Under the pieces are notes generated by a model. The model made no database searches, was not told the DNA's origin, and saw only the letters and a list, made by a program, of their open reading frames with translations. From Paenibacillus sediminis (GTDB lineage Bacteria; Bacillota; Bacilli; Paenibacillales; Paenibacillaceae), in contig NZ_JAGGKP010000006.1 of assembly GCF_017873765.1 (NCBI RefSeq), forward strand, positions 110,770 to 174,769: DNA of 64,000 nucleotides. Direction: 5' to 3'. A program made the position numbers and the translations under genes. Within the stretch, counting starts at the first letter, position 1. Each line of letters opens with the position of its first letter. Shown in pieces: positions 34,128 to 44,183 of the stretch.

Positions 34128-34168
34128 AACAACAAGGCCTCTCATCCGTAGATGAAAGACCTTGTTAA
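34128..34168 (-). terminator. Terminator of the mhqD-mhqO operon
   Basis: AACAAGG (34,131-34,137) pairs with CCTTGTT (34,160-34,166) around CTCATCCGTAGATGAAAG; the minus strand continues TTGTTATT. Confidence 0.75.
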
Positions 34169-34183
34169 CTATCTATGAAAATA

Positions 34184-34804
34184 TTATTGCTCTAAGAACA
34201 TTTGACCGAACCATTTCGCAGCAGCGACCACTTCAGTTCGTGTTAATTGGTGACCGTAATTTTCCCAATGGACGGTAACATCGGCTCCCGCACCTTTAAG
34301 CAGTGCTTCCAAATCCTCTGTCTCATTTGGAGGGCACATGGAGTCATTCTTGCCTGCACCGATAAAGACAGGAACATCCTCCAAAGCAGGAAGCTCTTTG
34401 CCGCGAATCGGTACCATCGGATGGTGCAATACAGCACCCTTAAGTGCATCACCATAATGAAACATAAGGCTGGCGGCGATATTCGCACCGTTCGAGTAGC
34501 CTACAGCTACCATATTACGGCGATCCACATTATACTTCTCCGCTGCTTCATCTAGAAACTGATTAAGTTCCTGTGTGCGGAGCACCAAATCTTCCAAATC
34601 AAATACGCCTTCAGCAAGTCTCTTAAAGAACCGCGGCATCCCATTTTCCAGCACATTACCTCGAATGCTTAATACGCTTGATAGGGGTGACAGCATTTCG
34701 ACAAGTGGCAGTAAATCATGCTCTGTACCGCCTGTACCGTGCAGCAGAACTAACGTCGGAGCAGCTTCATCACTGCCCTTTTTAAAGATATGTTGATGAT
34801 TCAC
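34184..34804 (-). CDS. mhqD: MhqD-like carboxylesterase
   Basis: A 206-residue alpha/beta hydrolase. TLVLLHGTGGTEHDLLPL is the oxyanion region, MVAVGYSNGANIAASLMF the nucleophile elbow and GKNDSMCPP plus ENYGHQLTR hold Asp and His. In B. subtilis MhqD works with MhqO in the response to quinones and aromatic electrophiles. Here the ATG overlaps the mhqO stop by 4 bp (ATGA), so the two are translationally coupled. A regulator gene (mhqR) is not in the window. Confidence 0.85.
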   Translation of the reverse strand: MNHQHIFKKGSDEAAPTLVLLHGTGGTEHDLLPLVEMLSPLSSVLSIRGNVLENGMPRFFKRLAEGVFDLEDLVLRTQELNQFLDEAAEKYNVDRRNMVAVGYSNGANIAASLMFHYGDALKGAVLHHPMVPIRGKELPALEDVPVFIGAGKNDSMCPPNETEDLEALLKGAGADVTVHWENYGHQLTRTEVVAAAKWFGQMFLEQ

Positions 34805-35748
34805 TCTTTATCCTCCTTCAGTACGCGCACCTCAACTGGCGGCAAGTTTTGTTCAATGAGAGAACGATGCGGTTCGAACCATTCTGGAAGCATTAATTTC
34901 TGTCCGAGCTGATCTATCGGTTCGTCGTTATCAAATCCAGGGGGATCTGTAGCGATTTCGAACAATATGCCGCCATATTCCCGGAAATATACCGCATTGA
35001 AATATTGACGGTCGATGACTGGTGTAGGACGAAGAGCTTTATTTGCAATAAGCTTTCTCCACTGTTCATGCTCTTCAAAATCTTTGGCACGCCAAGCGAT
35101 ATGATGCACGGTTCCTGCCCCGCCTTCGCCCCACGGCATATCCTGAGCATTAATATCGATCAAATTGCCAAGATCACCTGCAGCACGATAACGAATAAGT
35201 CCGTTTTCTTCAGCAACCTTTTCTAATCCAAGTATATTTTCAAGCACGTTCCTTGTGTCTTTCGAAGAAATACTGAAGAGAACAGCTCCCCCGAATCCTT
35301 TAATCGCTTTATCTGCCGGCACACCACCGAAAGACCAAGTGCTTAATGGACCTTCCTCGCGCTCAACCAATTCAATGAGCAACCCTGAATTGTCCTCGAA
35401 ACGGATATATTTCTCACCGAAACGTGTCGTTTCTTCGAAAGCAATGCCAAATTTGTTCAGTCTTTCTTGCCAGAACGGCATGCTGCCAGAAGGGATCGTA
35501 AACACCGTAATCCCGACCTGTCCGCCGCCAATGACCCCTTTGCGTGCATTTGCTTGCGGGAAGAAGGTCATAATTGTACCTGGGCTGCCTTTCTCATTCC
35601 CAAAGTAAAAATGGTACACCTCTGGAGCATCAAAGTTAATCGTCTTCTTCACCATACGTAAGCCAAGCACGCCAACGTAGAAATCAACATTCGCTTGCGC
35701 ATCATTTACAAATGCGGTGATATGGTGAATTCCTGCTGTCTTAAGCAC
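34801..35748 (-). CDS. mhqO: MhqO-like ring-cleaving dioxygenase
   Basis: A 315-residue protein with two glyoxalase/bleomycin-resistance folds. TAGIHHITAFVNDAQANVDF starts the first, and VHHIAWRAKDFEEHEQWR the second; FREYGGILFEIATDPPGFD carries the metal-binding Glu. MhqO-type enzymes are extradiol dioxygenases acting on hydroquinone-like compounds. It heads an operon with mhqD. A perfect 16-bp palindrome lies 73 bp upstream of the start. Confidence 0.9.
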   Translation of the reverse strand: MLKTAGIHHITAFVNDAQANVDFYVGVLGLRMVKKTINFDAPEVYHFYFGNEKGSPGTIMTFFPQANARKGVIGGGQVGITVFTIPSGSMPFWQERLNKFGIAFEETTRFGEKYIRFEDNSGLLIELVEREEGPLSTWSFGGVPADKAIKGFGGAVLFSISSKDTRNVLENILGLEKVAEENGLIRYRAAGDLGNLIDINAQDMPWGEGGAGTVHHIAWRAKDFEEHEQWRKLIANKALRPTPVIDRQYFNAVYFREYGGILFEIATDPPGFDNDEPIDQLGQKLMLPEWFEPHRSLIEQNLPPVEVRVLKEDKE

Positions 35749-35820
35749 CTAAACTCCTCCTCTACTCAAAACGAAAACGAAACATTATTTTCATGTATTT
35801 TAAAATTAAGATTCTTTAGT

Positions 35821-35836
35821 TTTATATTAATATAAA
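35821..35836. promoter_or_regulatory. Perfect 16-bp palindrome upstream of mhqO
   Basis: TTTATATTAATATAAA is exactly palindromic and lies in the promoter region of the mhqO-mhqD operon. It could be a regulator operator. It does not match the B. subtilis MhqR box (TATCTCGAATTCGAGATA), so the regulator is uncertain; AT-rich palindromes can also arise by chance. Confidence 0.4.
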
Positions 35837-35883
35837 TGACTGCTACATGCAAATCAATTGCGATGCCACTTCCACAAATAAAC

Positions 35884-35932
35884 GAAGCCGTCAATCCATG
35901 TCACTTAGGTACCAACACGGACTAACGGCTCT
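35884..35932 (-). terminator. Terminator of the DHA2 efflux operon
   Basis: AGCCGTCAATCCATG (35,886-35,900) pairs imperfectly with CACGGACTAACGGCT (35,916-35,930), and the minus strand runs on as TTCGTTTATTT. Confidence 0.65.
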
Positions 35933-35964
35933 TTGATTTATTTTATACAATTTATTTTATACAT

Positions 35965-37506
35965 TTATTTTACCCGAGTTTTTCTCGGCCTTCTGGCTCT
36001 CCTCAAGAATAGGGAGAATATCAATCCTGCAAGAGCAATCCACGTAGCAACAATGAAGGCATCATCGATGCCTTGGATACTCGCATTTTTCAAAGATAGT
36101 CCATAGACCATTTGCAGACCAATAGCGTATCCTGTCTCTGGAGGAACACCCGCCATCACCGCAATGTTCTGCCCTATCGCGTTCATATTTTCTACAATAA
36201 CAGGGTTGGCCGCCGATACATGATTGGCTGCATCAGCGACATGGATCGTCGTTCGTGTAGACATTACCGTCACAAGCAGTGCAGTTCCGATCGATCCAGC
36301 CACCTGCCGCATCGTATTGGACATGGCTGTGCCATGGGCACTTAAATGAAGAGGTAACTGATTAAGCCCTTCCGTCTGCACCGACATCATGAGCAGTGAC
36401 ATCCCAAAGCTGCGTACAGTATAAAGAAACAAAATGTGCGAATAAGTTGTATCCGCAGTCAGCTTGCTGAATTCAAACGTTGAGACAGCAGTAATAATCA
36501 GTCCGACAATGGCCAGTGGCCGCGCCCCTATTTTATCGAAAATAACACCTGAAATAGGCGACATAATGCCCATCAATATAGCACCCGGCAGAAGCAGTAA
36601 TCCAGACTGCAGCGGAGTATATCCGCGAATATTCTGCAAATAAATCGGCAGCAGCAGCATTGCACCGAATAGAACCATCGTTACCACAGCACCGACAATC
36701 GTTGAGATCGTGAAAATATCGTATTTAAACACACGAAATTCGAGTAGCGGTTCATCTAATCTAAGCTCACGCAGTACAAAGAGCAAAATAAATACGGCTC
36801 CAATGAATAACGAGACAAGGACAGTCATACTCTCCCATCCCTTATCCCCTGCAGAGCTAAATCCATACAGCAACGTTCCGAATCCAATCGTTGAGAATAC
36901 GACTCCCCAAAAATCGAACTTAGGATTCGTTAGTTTGGATACGTTGCCCAACCATTTATAAGCAAACAGGATATCAAGGACAGCAAGTGGAATGACCATG
37001 AAAAATAAAATGCGCCACGTATAGTTCTCTACAATCCAGCCCGATAAAGTTGGCCCTATTGCTGGAGCGAACATAATCGCTATGCCCATCATGCCCATTG
37101 CTCTGCCGCGCTTTTCTGGCGGGAAAACGGTTAGAAAGACGTTCATCACTACCGGCATAATAATCCCAGCCCCGCAAGCTTGGATAATCCGTCCGAAGAG
37201 CATAAGCGGAAATGTTGTACTCACAGCGCACAGAACGGATCCTGCAGTGAACAGGCCCATAGCTGAAATGAACAAACCTCGTGTACCAAACGATCCAATG
37301 AGATAAGCCGTAAGCGGAATGAGTACACCGTTAACGAGTAGGTACGCGGTAGACAGCCACTGCACCGTTGTTGCCGATACGTTAAATTCATTCATCAAAT
37401 GAGGGATGGCTACATTAAGCAGCGTCTGATTAAGTATTGCAATAAACGTTCCCAATAACAGGACGGTTAGTGTGCGTCCCAAATGGGCGTTGTCCGCGTT
37501 CGCCAT
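35965..37506 (-). CDS. DHA2-family MFS drug exporter (EmrB/QacA type)
   Basis: A 513-residue protein with 14 hydrophobic segments. NQTLLNVAIPHLMNEF in the first helix, WLSTAYLLVNGVLIPLTAYL in the second and RIIQACGAGIIMPVVMNVFL in the fourth are DHA2 hallmarks, as is the GRAMGMMGIAIMFAPAIGPT block. Such pumps expel drugs and dyes in exchange for protons. The HlyD-type gene 12 bp upstream is its adaptor, so the two form an efflux operon. Confidence 0.9.
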   Translation of the reverse strand: MANADNAHLGRTLTVLLLGTFIAILNQTLLNVAIPHLMNEFNVSATTVQWLSTAYLLVNGVLIPLTAYLIGSFGTRGLFISAMGLFTAGSVLCAVSTTFPLMLFGRIIQACGAGIIMPVVMNVFLTVFPPEKRGRAMGMMGIAIMFAPAIGPTLSGWIVENYTWRILFFMVIPLAVLDILFAYKWLGNVSKLTNPKFDFWGVVFSTIGFGTLLYGFSSAGDKGWESMTVLVSLFIGAVFILLFVLRELRLDEPLLEFRVFKYDIFTISTIVGAVVTMVLFGAMLLLPIYLQNIRGYTPLQSGLLLLPGAILMGIMSPISGVIFDKIGARPLAIVGLIITAVSTFEFSKLTADTTYSHILFLYTVRSFGMSLLMMSVQTEGLNQLPLHLSAHGTAMSNTMRQVAGSIGTALLVTVMSTRTTIHVADAANHVSAANPVIVENMNAIGQNIAVMAGVPPETGYAIGLQMVYGLSLKNASIQGIDDAFIVATWIALAGLIFSLFLRRARRPRKTRVK

Positions 37507-37518
37507 GACGCTGTCCTC

Positions 37519-38154
37519 CTAGATGTGAATTCTTACCGTTGCATTCATGCCAGGAACGATTCCAAGTCCTTTATACCCCTCAATTGTAATCGTGACAGGG
37601 ATGACTTGAGTCACTTTGGTATAGTTGGCGTTCGTGTTCGTACTTGGAAACAAGGAGAACGTAGATGCTGTTGCTAAACCAATTTGGTGTACAGTGCCTG
37701 TAAGAGTTGTACCAGGAAATGCGTCGATATAGACGTCTACCGTTTGACCAACTTCCAAATCGTTAATATCCGTCTCGTTTATGTTCGCGTTAATCCACAA
37801 ATCATTTAAATTGTAGGCTCTCGCTAAAATTGTACCTGGAACGACAAAAGAGCGGGGTACTGCGGACTGCTGTACAATGGTGGAGCTGATCGGAACTGTA
37901 ATTGTCTCCGTCGTTGCCCCGGTCTGAATACTGCCTATCGTATCGCCAGCGTTGTAGGATTTACCTACTTGTCCGTTCCAACTCGCCAGCCTGCCAGCTG
38001 CAGGAGCCATAATCGTCACCGGTTGACCGGCCACTTGGGCATTATTCGTTCTTATGTAGTTAGCTGTTTGATTGTAGTAGTAAATAGCTGCTCCCCCAAG
38101 TGCAAGGATAATGATGATGACTAAAATATTGACAAGCAATGCTCGTGCATTCAT
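37519..38154 (-). CDS. HlyD/EmrA-family efflux adaptor
   Basis: A 211-residue protein with one N-terminal membrane segment (about residues 8-28) and an extracytoplasmic beta-rich body: NNAQVAGQPVTIMAPAAGRL is the biotinyl-lipoyl-like start, and NINETDINDLEVGQTVDVYI is the EmrA-like barrel. It is shorter than Gram-negative EmrA because the long hairpin is nearly absent. It works with the DHA2 pump encoded 12 bp downstream. Confidence 0.85.
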   Translation of the reverse strand: MNARALLVNILVIIIILALGGAAIYYYNQTANYIRTNNAQVAGQPVTIMAPAAGRLASWNGQVGKSYNAGDTIGSIQTGATTETITVPISSTIVQQSAVPRSFVVPGTILARAYNLNDLWINANINETDINDLEVGQTVDVYIDAFPGTTLTGTVHQIGLATASTFSLFPSTNTNANYTKVTQVIPVTITIEGYKGLGIVPGMNATVRIHI

Positions 38155-38331
38155 AGCATGAAATTCCTCCTCATTCGTTGGCCAAATATAGCTAGTCTAA
38201 GCAAGAGCATTTCCTAAACAGGTATCTGGTATGCATTTTTTTCTAATCATTGGCTCATTCGGTAATACCGGATAAATTACGGCAGTATGGGGATTAATAA
38301 GGTGAAATGATGGTGCAAAGGGGACGTTTTC

Positions 38332-38883
38332 ATGAAAATTTATATAGTGTACGATAGCGACAATGGTCATACCGAGGCGTTAGCCCGTTCTATAAATGAA
38401 GGTGCAGGAAGTGTAGAAGGTGCTGAAGTGACCATGCACCATGTCCGGGAAGCTGATATTTACATGCTCGAAGGAATCGACGCTATTATTTGGGGGTGTC
38501 CAGGACATTTCGGCACCATCAGTGCGGGTCTGAAGGAATGGATTGATCGTCTGGGATATTTATGGGCTCAAGGTAAGCTTGTGGGCAAGGTTGGTGCTGT
38601 GTTCTGCACAACAGCAACCTTACACGGCGGACTCGAATCCACCATGATTAACCTCATAACACCGATGCTTCATAACGGTATGATTATCGTCGGACTGCCA
38701 AGCAATATTCCCGAAAATGCTTTGCACGGGTCCTATTACGGAGTAGGTGTAACATGCCCTGTCGAACTCTCTCCAGATGATCCGCCAAATCTCCCTAAAG
38801 AGAATGACCTCGCACTTGGCAGAGCACTCGGCAAGCGAGTTGCAGAAGTCACCAAACAATTGATATCCTCTGCGGCAAGGTAG
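38332..38883 (+). CDS. Flavodoxin-fold NAD(P)H:quinone oxidoreductase-like protein (WrbA-related)
   Basis: A 183-residue flavoprotein. [20 protein letters not shown] forms the FMN phosphate loop, [20 protein letters not shown] the next flavin loop, and [20 protein letters not shown] the third, as in WrbA/KefF-type reductases that reduce quinones by two electrons. The start follows AGGGGAC. The small gene at 38,892 lies 8 bp downstream and is probably co-transcribed. Confidence 0.85.
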   Translation: MKIYIVYDSDNGHTEALARSINEGAGSVEGAEVTMHHVREADIYMLEGIDAIIWGCPGHFGTISAGLKEWIDRLGYLWAQGKLVGKVGAVFCTTATLHGGLESTMINLITPMLHNGMIIVGLPSNIPENALHGSYYGVGVTCPVELSPDDPPNLPKENDLALGRALGKRVAEVTKQLISSAAR

Positions 38884-38891
38884 GGATCCTT

Positions 38892-39245
38892 ATGCTTTAT
38901 GCATTAATTGCGCTGGCTTTGATCTTGTTAATCTTTCTCCTCGTCTATAATACCCGCGTGGCTAGAAAGTCTGATAATAGACAGAAAACCGAATTAGATA
39001 ACACCGAACCTGCTGGGCCAGAAGTCATTGATCGAATAGAGAATCGACCTTCTGGGAAAATCATTGAGATTGAGCAGCACTCCAGAACATCCCAAAATAT
39101 GAGCGACCAAGATTACCGAGAAGCGCTGCGTCAGTTTTCAAATCAGAATAAACCTCCTAAGCAAGAGGAGTTTAATTCTAAGCCGGAAAAGACATCCGAT
39201 GAAGCCTATCGCGAGGCGCTTCGGTCTATGGCGAAGCGAGACTAA
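38892..39245 (+). CDS. Small membrane-anchored hypothetical protein
   Basis: A 117-residue protein with one N-terminal membrane helix (ALIALALILLIFLLVYN) and a charged cytoplasmic tail. The tail has two copies of a D-x-x-YREALR motif: SDQDYREALRQF and SDEAYREALRSM, about 34 residues apart. I do not recognise the family. It shares a transcript with the flavodoxin-type gene and ends at the terminator shared with the purine operon. Confidence 0.6.
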   Translation: MLYALIALALILLIFLLVYNTRVARKSDNRQKTELDNTEPAGPEVIDRIENRPSGKIIEIEQHSRTSQNMSDQDYREALRQFSNQNKPPKQEEFNSKPEKTSDEAYREALRSMAKRD

Positions 39246-39258
39246 AAAGAGACTAAAA

Positions 39259-39295
39259 AGAGGCGAGAAAGAGCATCCTGCTCTTCGCGCCTCTT
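39259..39295 (-). terminator. Terminator of the purine operon
   Basis: AAGAGGCG (39,259-39,266) pairs with CGCCTCTT (39,288-39,295); AAGAGC/GCTCTT is stacked inside. The minus strand ends TTTTTAG. It also lies just after the plus-strand gene at 38,892, so it may serve both sides. Confidence 0.85.
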
Positions 39296-39338
39296 CTATA
39301 TCTCTATTTATTCCGCCCTAATTCCCCCTACACCGACA

Positions 39339-40604
39339 TTACACCAGTGCTTTTGCTGCGATATCCGTCCGCTGATGCTTGCCTTCAAATGCAATTAACT
39401 CTGCTTGTTCGTACGCTTTATGGCGCGCTGCAGCAATATCCGGACCAAGTCCGACGACGCCAAGCACACGGCCGCCGCCCGTTACCCATTCACCTGCTTC
39501 ATTCTTTGCGGTACCCGCATGGAATACGAGAGCATCTTTTACTTGCTCCAAACCTGAAATCGGGACGCCTTTCGCGTATGATGCTGGATAACCTCCTGAA
39601 GCCAATACAACACATACCGCCGCTTCGTCCTTCCACTCAATATCTACATCTGCCAGATTTCCATGAACCGCAGCTAACAAAATATCTAGCAAATCGGACT
39701 TCAATCTTGGCAGGACGACTTGTGTCTCTGGGTCGCCGAATCTCGCATTGAACTCAATGGTCCTCGGTCTGCCATCCGGTGTGATCATCAATCCTGCGAA
39801 TAAAACGCCGCGGAAAGGCCGTCCTTCAGCCGCCATCGCTTTCGCCGTCGGTTTAATAATCGTTTCAATCGCTTCTTGGGTAATCGAGTCGTCAATATGC
39901 GGAAGCGGTGAATAAGTACCCATTCCACCTGTATTCGGCCCTTGATCGCCGTCAAATACAGACTTATGGTCTTGAGCCGCTACCATAGGACGAACGGTCT
40001 CTCCATCGACAAATGAGAGAATAGACATTTCCTGCCCTGCTAGAAATTCCTCAATGACGACATGATTGCCCGCTTCTCCAAACACTTTGTCTACCATCAT
40101 ATCATGAAGCGCCTTCTCGGCATCCTCCATCGTATAAGCAACCGTAACGCCTTTGCCTGCAGCAAGTCCATCCGCTTTAATGACAATCGGCAATTGCTGT
40201 GTATGGAGATACGATAGCGCTTGTTCGTAATCATCGAATTTCTCATAAGCAGCCGTCGGAATGTTGTATTTTCTGAGCAAATCCTTCATAAATGTCTTAC
40301 TGCCTTCAATGATCGCTGCATTTTTTCGAGGACCAAATACCGGAATGGCCGCCTCTTCAAAAGCATCTACAATCCCTGCCGCAAGCGGATCATCCGGTCC
40401 TACAACGACGAGGTCAACGTTTCGCTCAGCTGCAAAAGCTGTTAACCGGTCGAATTCATTCACCCCAATCGGTACACACTCTGCAATTTGTCCAATACCG
40501 GCATTCCCTGGCGCACAATAAATACGTCCTGCCTTGGGGCTTTTTGATAAAGCCCACACAATTGCATGTTCACGTCCGCCGCCGCCAATGACCAAAATGT
40601 CCAT
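39339..40604 (-). CDS. purD: Phosphoribosylamine-glycine ligase
   Basis: A 421-residue ATP-grasp enzyme that joins glycine to phosphoribosylamine (step 2 of purine synthesis). LVIGGGGREHAIVWAL is the N-terminal loop, and the block from PIVIKADGLAAGKGVTVA (about 138-155) to GPNTGGMGTYSPLPH and EFNARFGDPETQVVLPRL is the ATP-grasp set. It is the last gene of the operon, 19 bp after purH. Confidence 0.97.
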   Translation of the reverse strand: MDILVIGGGGREHAIVWALSKSPKAGRIYCAPGNAGIGQIAECVPIGVNEFDRLTAFAAERNVDLVVVGPDDPLAAGIVDAFEEAAIPVFGPRKNAAIIEGSKTFMKDLLRKYNIPTAAYEKFDDYEQALSYLHTQQLPIVIKADGLAAGKGVTVAYTMEDAEKALHDMMVDKVFGEAGNHVVIEEFLAGQEMSILSFVDGETVRPMVAAQDHKSVFDGDQGPNTGGMGTYSPLPHIDDSITQEAIETIIKPTAKAMAAEGRPFRGVLFAGLMITPDGRPRTIEFNARFGDPETQVVLPRLKSDLLDILLAAVHGNLADVDIEWKDEAAVCVVLASGGYPASYAKGVPISGLEQVKDALVFHAGTAKNEAGEWVTGGGRVLGVVGLGPDIAAARHKAYEQAELIAFEGKHQRTDIAAKALV

Positions 40605-40623
40605 GTTCGTCCTCCATTACATT

Positions 40624-42171
40624 TTAATGTTTGAAATGGCGTACACCCGTGAAGACCATTGCAATGCCGTGCTCGTTCGCTACTTTGATCGATTCCTCAT
40701 CGCGAATAGAACCGCCAGGTTGAATGACGGCTGTAATGCCCGCTTTTGCAGCCAATTCAAGCGTATCCCCCATTGGGAAGAACGCGTCGGAAGCGAGTAC
40801 AGAGCCCTTTGCCTTTTCCCCAGCTTGTTCAATGGCAATTTTCGCAGAACCGACACGGTTCATTTGTCCTGCACCTACACCAACAGTCATATTGCCTGAT
40901 GCGAGGACAATTGCATTGGATTTCACGTGCTTAACGACTTTCCATCCGAATAGAAGCTGCTTCAATTCCTCTGCTGTAGGCTGACGATCTGTAACGACTT
41001 GAAGCTCGGAAGGATCAAGCGAATGAATGTCGCTCTCTTGAACGATCATACCACCATCTATTGATGTAATGACGAACTCGCTCTTCCGATCTGCTGCTGA
41101 TCCGAACTCACCCATTTTCAGCAAGCGAATATTTTTCTTCTGAGTCAGAATTTCAAGAGCTTCCGGTGTGAAGTCCGGTGCGATAATAATTTCTAGGAAT
41201 ATTTCTTTGAGCAAATTTGCCGTGTCTTTATCGATTGTACGATTGGCCGCAACGATACCGCCGAAGATCGAGGTTGGGTCTGCACTGTATGCTTTTTGAT
41301 AAGCTTCGAGTACGGTGCTGCCAACGCCTACGCCGCATGGATTCATATGTTTAACGGCAACGACAGCGGGTTCGTCGAATTCTTTGACAATTTGCAGGGC
41401 AGCGTTCGCATCATTAATGTTATTGTAGGACAACTCTTTACCATGCAGTTGCTCTGCGGTTGTTAATGTTCCAGCTGGAGCAAGTGGTTTACGGTAAAAA
41501 GCTGCTTTCTGGTGCGGATTTTCACCATAACGCAAATCTTGAATTTTCTCATAAGTTACCGTATAGCGTTCAGGAAGAGGATCGCCTGTCACCTTGGACA
41601 AATAATCAGAGATGAGTGCATCATAAGCCGCCGTATGACGGAACACTTTTGCCGCAAGCCGTTTTCTTGTTTCAAGAGTCGTATCTCCACCAGCTCGAAT
41701 TTCTTCGAGTACTGTACTGTAATCATCTGCATCGACAACAACACTGACAAAAGCGTGGTTTTTCGCAGCCGAACGCAGCATCGTTGGACCGCCGATATCA
41801 ATATTTTCAATAGCGTCTTCATAAGCAACATCAGGCTTCGCAATCGTCTCTTGGAACGGGTACAGATTAACGACGACAAGGTCGATATAATCCAAACCTA
41901 ATTCATTCATTTGCTTCTGATGCTCTTCGCTGTCTCGAATGGCAAGCAGACCGCTGTGTACAGCTGGATGGAGCGTTTTAACCCGTCCGTCCAAAATTTC
42001 CGGAAAGCCTGTTACATCAGAAATACCGATGACAGGTACGCCTTCCTTCGCCAGCAAATTTTTCGTTCCGCCTGTCGAAATAATTTCTACACCTAATGAA
42101 GACAGCTCACGGCAAAAATCTACGATACCTCTTTTATCAGACACGCTGACAAGCGCTCTTTTAATACTCAC
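40624..42171 (-). CDS. purH: Bifunctional AICAR formyltransferase/IMP cyclohydrolase
   Basis: A 515-residue fusion that makes the last two steps to IMP. The N-terminal cyclohydrolase opens [20 protein letters not shown] and has [15 protein letters not shown]; the C-terminal transformylase has [14 protein letters not shown] and [11 protein letters not shown], with [18 protein letters not shown] near the end. Length is normal. It lies between purN and purD in the operon, after a 119-bp gap from purN. Confidence 0.97.
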   Translation of the reverse strand: MSIKRALVSVSDKRGIVDFCRELSSLGVEIISTGGTKNLLAKEGVPVIGISDVTGFPEILDGRVKTLHPAVHSGLLAIRDSEEHQKQMNELGLDYIDLVVVNLYPFQETIAKPDVAYEDAIENIDIGGPTMLRSAAKNHAFVSVVVDADDYSTVLEEIRAGGDTTLETRKRLAAKVFRHTAAYDALISDYLSKVTGDPLPERYTVTYEKIQDLRYGENPHQKAAFYRKPLAPAGTLTTAEQLHGKELSYNNINDANAALQIVKEFDEPAVVAVKHMNPCGVGVGSTVLEAYQKAYSADPTSIFGGIVAANRTIDKDTANLLKEIFLEIIIAPDFTPEALEILTQKKNIRLLKMGEFGSAADRKSEFVITSIDGGMIVQESDIHSLDPSELQVVTDRQPTAEELKQLLFGWKVVKHVKSNAIVLASGNMTVGVGAGQMNRVGSAKIAIEQAGEKAKGSVLASDAFFPMGDTLELAAKAGITAVIQPGGSIRDEESIKVANEHGIAMVFTGVRHFKH

Positions 42172-42290
42172 AATCTATTCCTCCTTCAATTCAGACACAA
42201 AAATTCCATATAACAAACAACGACATATTTCCCGAGAAATATCCATTAACAATGTATAAACAAACTTCTAATGTCAGTTCTTAATGGCCG

Positions 42291-42899
42291 TTAGCTTTGA
42301 AACGTTACTAGACGCCCGTCTAAGGCAATCTTGCCTTGAACGAACAAGGACACGACTTGCGGATACAGCTCCTGTTCTATTCGATGAATACGCTGTGCAA
42401 GTGAATGCTCATCATCATTGGGGTCAATTTCCAAAGCCCGTTGAGCGATAATCGGTCCAGTATCCATGCCCCCATCGACAAAATGAACCGTTACTCCAGT
42501 CACTTTAACGCCGTAACGAAGCGCCTGCCCAATTGCGTCTTTTCCTGGAAAAGCCGGCAGAAGCGAGGGATGAATATTAATGATGCGGCCCATATAGGGT
42601 TCAACGATTGTCGAAGTAAGCAGACGCATGTATCCTGCGAGTACGATCAGATCAATGCTACGCTTCTTTAGTTGTACAATGATGTCTCGCTCTGCATCTT
42701 CACGTGAAGGATAGCTTTTAGGATTAAAAACAAAGCAATCAACGCCAGCCCGCTTAGCACGTTCAATGACCGGAGCATTCGGTTTATCACAGACAAGCAG
42801 ATCAATTTGACCGCCAAGTGTTCCAGCCGCTTCAGCATCAACAAGCGCTTGAAGGTTATTGCCCTGCCCCGAAGCGAACACAGCAATACGATAAGACAT
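42291..42899 (-). CDS. purN: Phosphoribosylglycinamide formyltransferase
   Basis: A 202-residue enzyme that formylates GAR with 10-formyl-tetrahydrofolate. IAVFASGQGNNLQALVDA is the phosphate loop; NIHPSLLPAFPGKDAIGQAL carries the catalytic His in HPSLLP, and VHFVDGGMDTGPIIAQ the Asp loop. The start overlaps the purM stop by a base, indicating coupling. Confidence 0.97.
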   Translation of the reverse strand: MSYRIAVFASGQGNNLQALVDAEAAGTLGGQIDLLVCDKPNAPVIERAKRAGVDCFVFNPKSYPSREDAERDIIVQLKKRSIDLIVLAGYMRLLTSTIVEPYMGRIINIHPSLLPAFPGKDAIGQALRYGVKVTGVTVHFVDGGMDTGPIIAQRALEIDPNDDEHSLAQRIHRIEQELYPQVVSLFVQGKIALDGRLVTFQS

Positions 42900-43951
42900 T
42901 AACCTTCTACCCCCGTAAACGTAACTTTGCGTTCACCAGAGTTTACTTTGCCAATTGTATATGCTTCCTCACCATTTTCCTGTAAAAGGCGAAGCGCTGG
43001 TTCAGCATCTTGTTCAGCAACGACAAGCACAAGTCCGATTCCCATATTAAAAGTCGTAAACATATCACGATGTGATATTTGTCCTTGTGACTGCATCAGC
43101 TTGAAAATCGGCAAAATCGGCCATGAGCCGTACTCAATATCCACGTTCACATGATCCGGGAGTACTCTTGGAATATTTTCAATAAAGCCGCCGCCTGTAA
43201 TGTGTGCCATCCCTTTGACGTTAATTTGTTCGATGAGGTTCAGCAAGGACTGGACATAGATTTTCGTAGGCTCTAACAGAACATCGCCAAGACGTCCTCC
43301 AAGTTCCGCAATCTCATCTTGAAGGCTGTAACCCGCTTGTTCTAAAAGGAGTTTACGTACTAGAGAGAAGCCGTTACTATGAACGCCGCTAGAAGCGAGT
43401 CCGATGACAATATCCCCCGGTGAGATGGTGGAACCGTTAATGATCTTATGCTTATCTACGACGCCAACCGTGAACCCGGCAATGTCATATTCACCGCTAC
43501 TGTACATTCCCGGCATTTCTGCTGTCTCACCGCCGATGAGAGCACATCCCGCTTGATGACACCCTTCAGCAATTCCCTGCACAATCGCTTCGATTTTTTC
43601 AGGAATTACTTTGTCACACGCTAAATAGTCTAGAAAAAATAGCGGCTCCGCGCCTTGGACTACGATATCATTAACGCACATCGCCACTGCATCAATACCG
43701 ATCGTGTCGTGCTTATCCATAGCAAATGCAATTTTCAGCTTCGTGCCGACACCGTCTGTGCCTGATACGAGCACTGGTTCTTCGTATTTGTCTTTATTCA
43801 GCCCAAATAAAGCACCAAAACCGCCCAAATCTGTCATCACTTCAGGACGGAACGTTCTTTTGACGTGCTTTTTCATCCGTTCCACCGCTTCATTGCCCGC
43901 CGCGATATCTACCCCGGCGTTCTTGTATGCTTCAGACACCCGTATCAACAC
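42899..43951 (-). CDS. purM: Phosphoribosylformylglycinamidine cyclo-ligase
   Basis: A 350-residue AIR synthetase. [20 protein letters not shown] at the start, [35 protein letters not shown] and [17 protein letters not shown] are the family blocks. It makes aminoimidazole ribotide from FGAM with ATP. A 355-bp gap with repeats separates it from purF upstream, where these two genes are often only tens of bases apart. The start is GTG or TTG-type, with AGGAGTG just upstream. Confidence 0.97.
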   Translation of the reverse strand: MLIRVSEAYKNAGVDIAAGNEAVERMKKHVKRTFRPEVMTDLGGFGALFGLNKDKYEEPVLVSGTDGVGTKLKIAFAMDKHDTIGIDAVAMCVNDIVVQGAEPLFFLDYLACDKVIPEKIEAIVQGIAEGCHQAGCALIGGETAEMPGMYSSGEYDIAGFTVGVVDKHKIINGSTISPGDIVIGLASSGVHSNGFSLVRKLLLEQAGYSLQDEIAELGGRLGDVLLEPTKIYVQSLLNLIEQINVKGMAHITGGGFIENIPRVLPDHVNVDIEYGSWPILPIFKLMQSQGQISHRDMFTTFNMGIGLVLVVAEQDAEPALRLLQENGEEAYTIGKVNSGERKVTFTGVEG

Positions 43952-43967
43952 TCCTTAATATTAAATT

Positions 43968-44068
43968 GCCCACCTAAATGCTGACCGCTTTCCCACCTAA
44001 ATCCTGACTTCTGCCCACCTAAATCCTCCCAGAGGGAGGACCCCAAAGGGCTGCGCCCTCTGGACTCC
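43968..44068. repeat. Triplicated CCCACCTAAAT motif and palindromic element between purF and purM
   Basis: Three copies of CCCACCTAAAT(G/C)CT occur near 43,971, 43,995 and 44,017. Next to them lies a GC-rich palindromic stretch (AGAGGGAGGACCCC, then CAAAGGGCTGCGCCCTCTGG) that resembles dispersed palindromic repeats of other genomes. On the sense (minus) strand it would form hairpins in the operon message. Confidence 0.6.
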
Positions 44069-44183
44069 CGAAAGGTTGTCTCAATAGGGAGTGTGTGCGC
44101 TTATAGTTACTTTTGGTGTAGGATCGCTTTCGTCCCCTGTTTGCTTCGCAAATGCGGGGACCCGCTTCCAGTTGGTGCATTGC

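Noticed and set aside
33947..34130. Possible T-box leader before ilvA (GGTGGTAC on the minus strand at about 34,021-34,028)
   Set aside because: The 8-mer core matches, but no specifier stem, no following terminator and no antiterminator pairing could be found, so chance is more likely.
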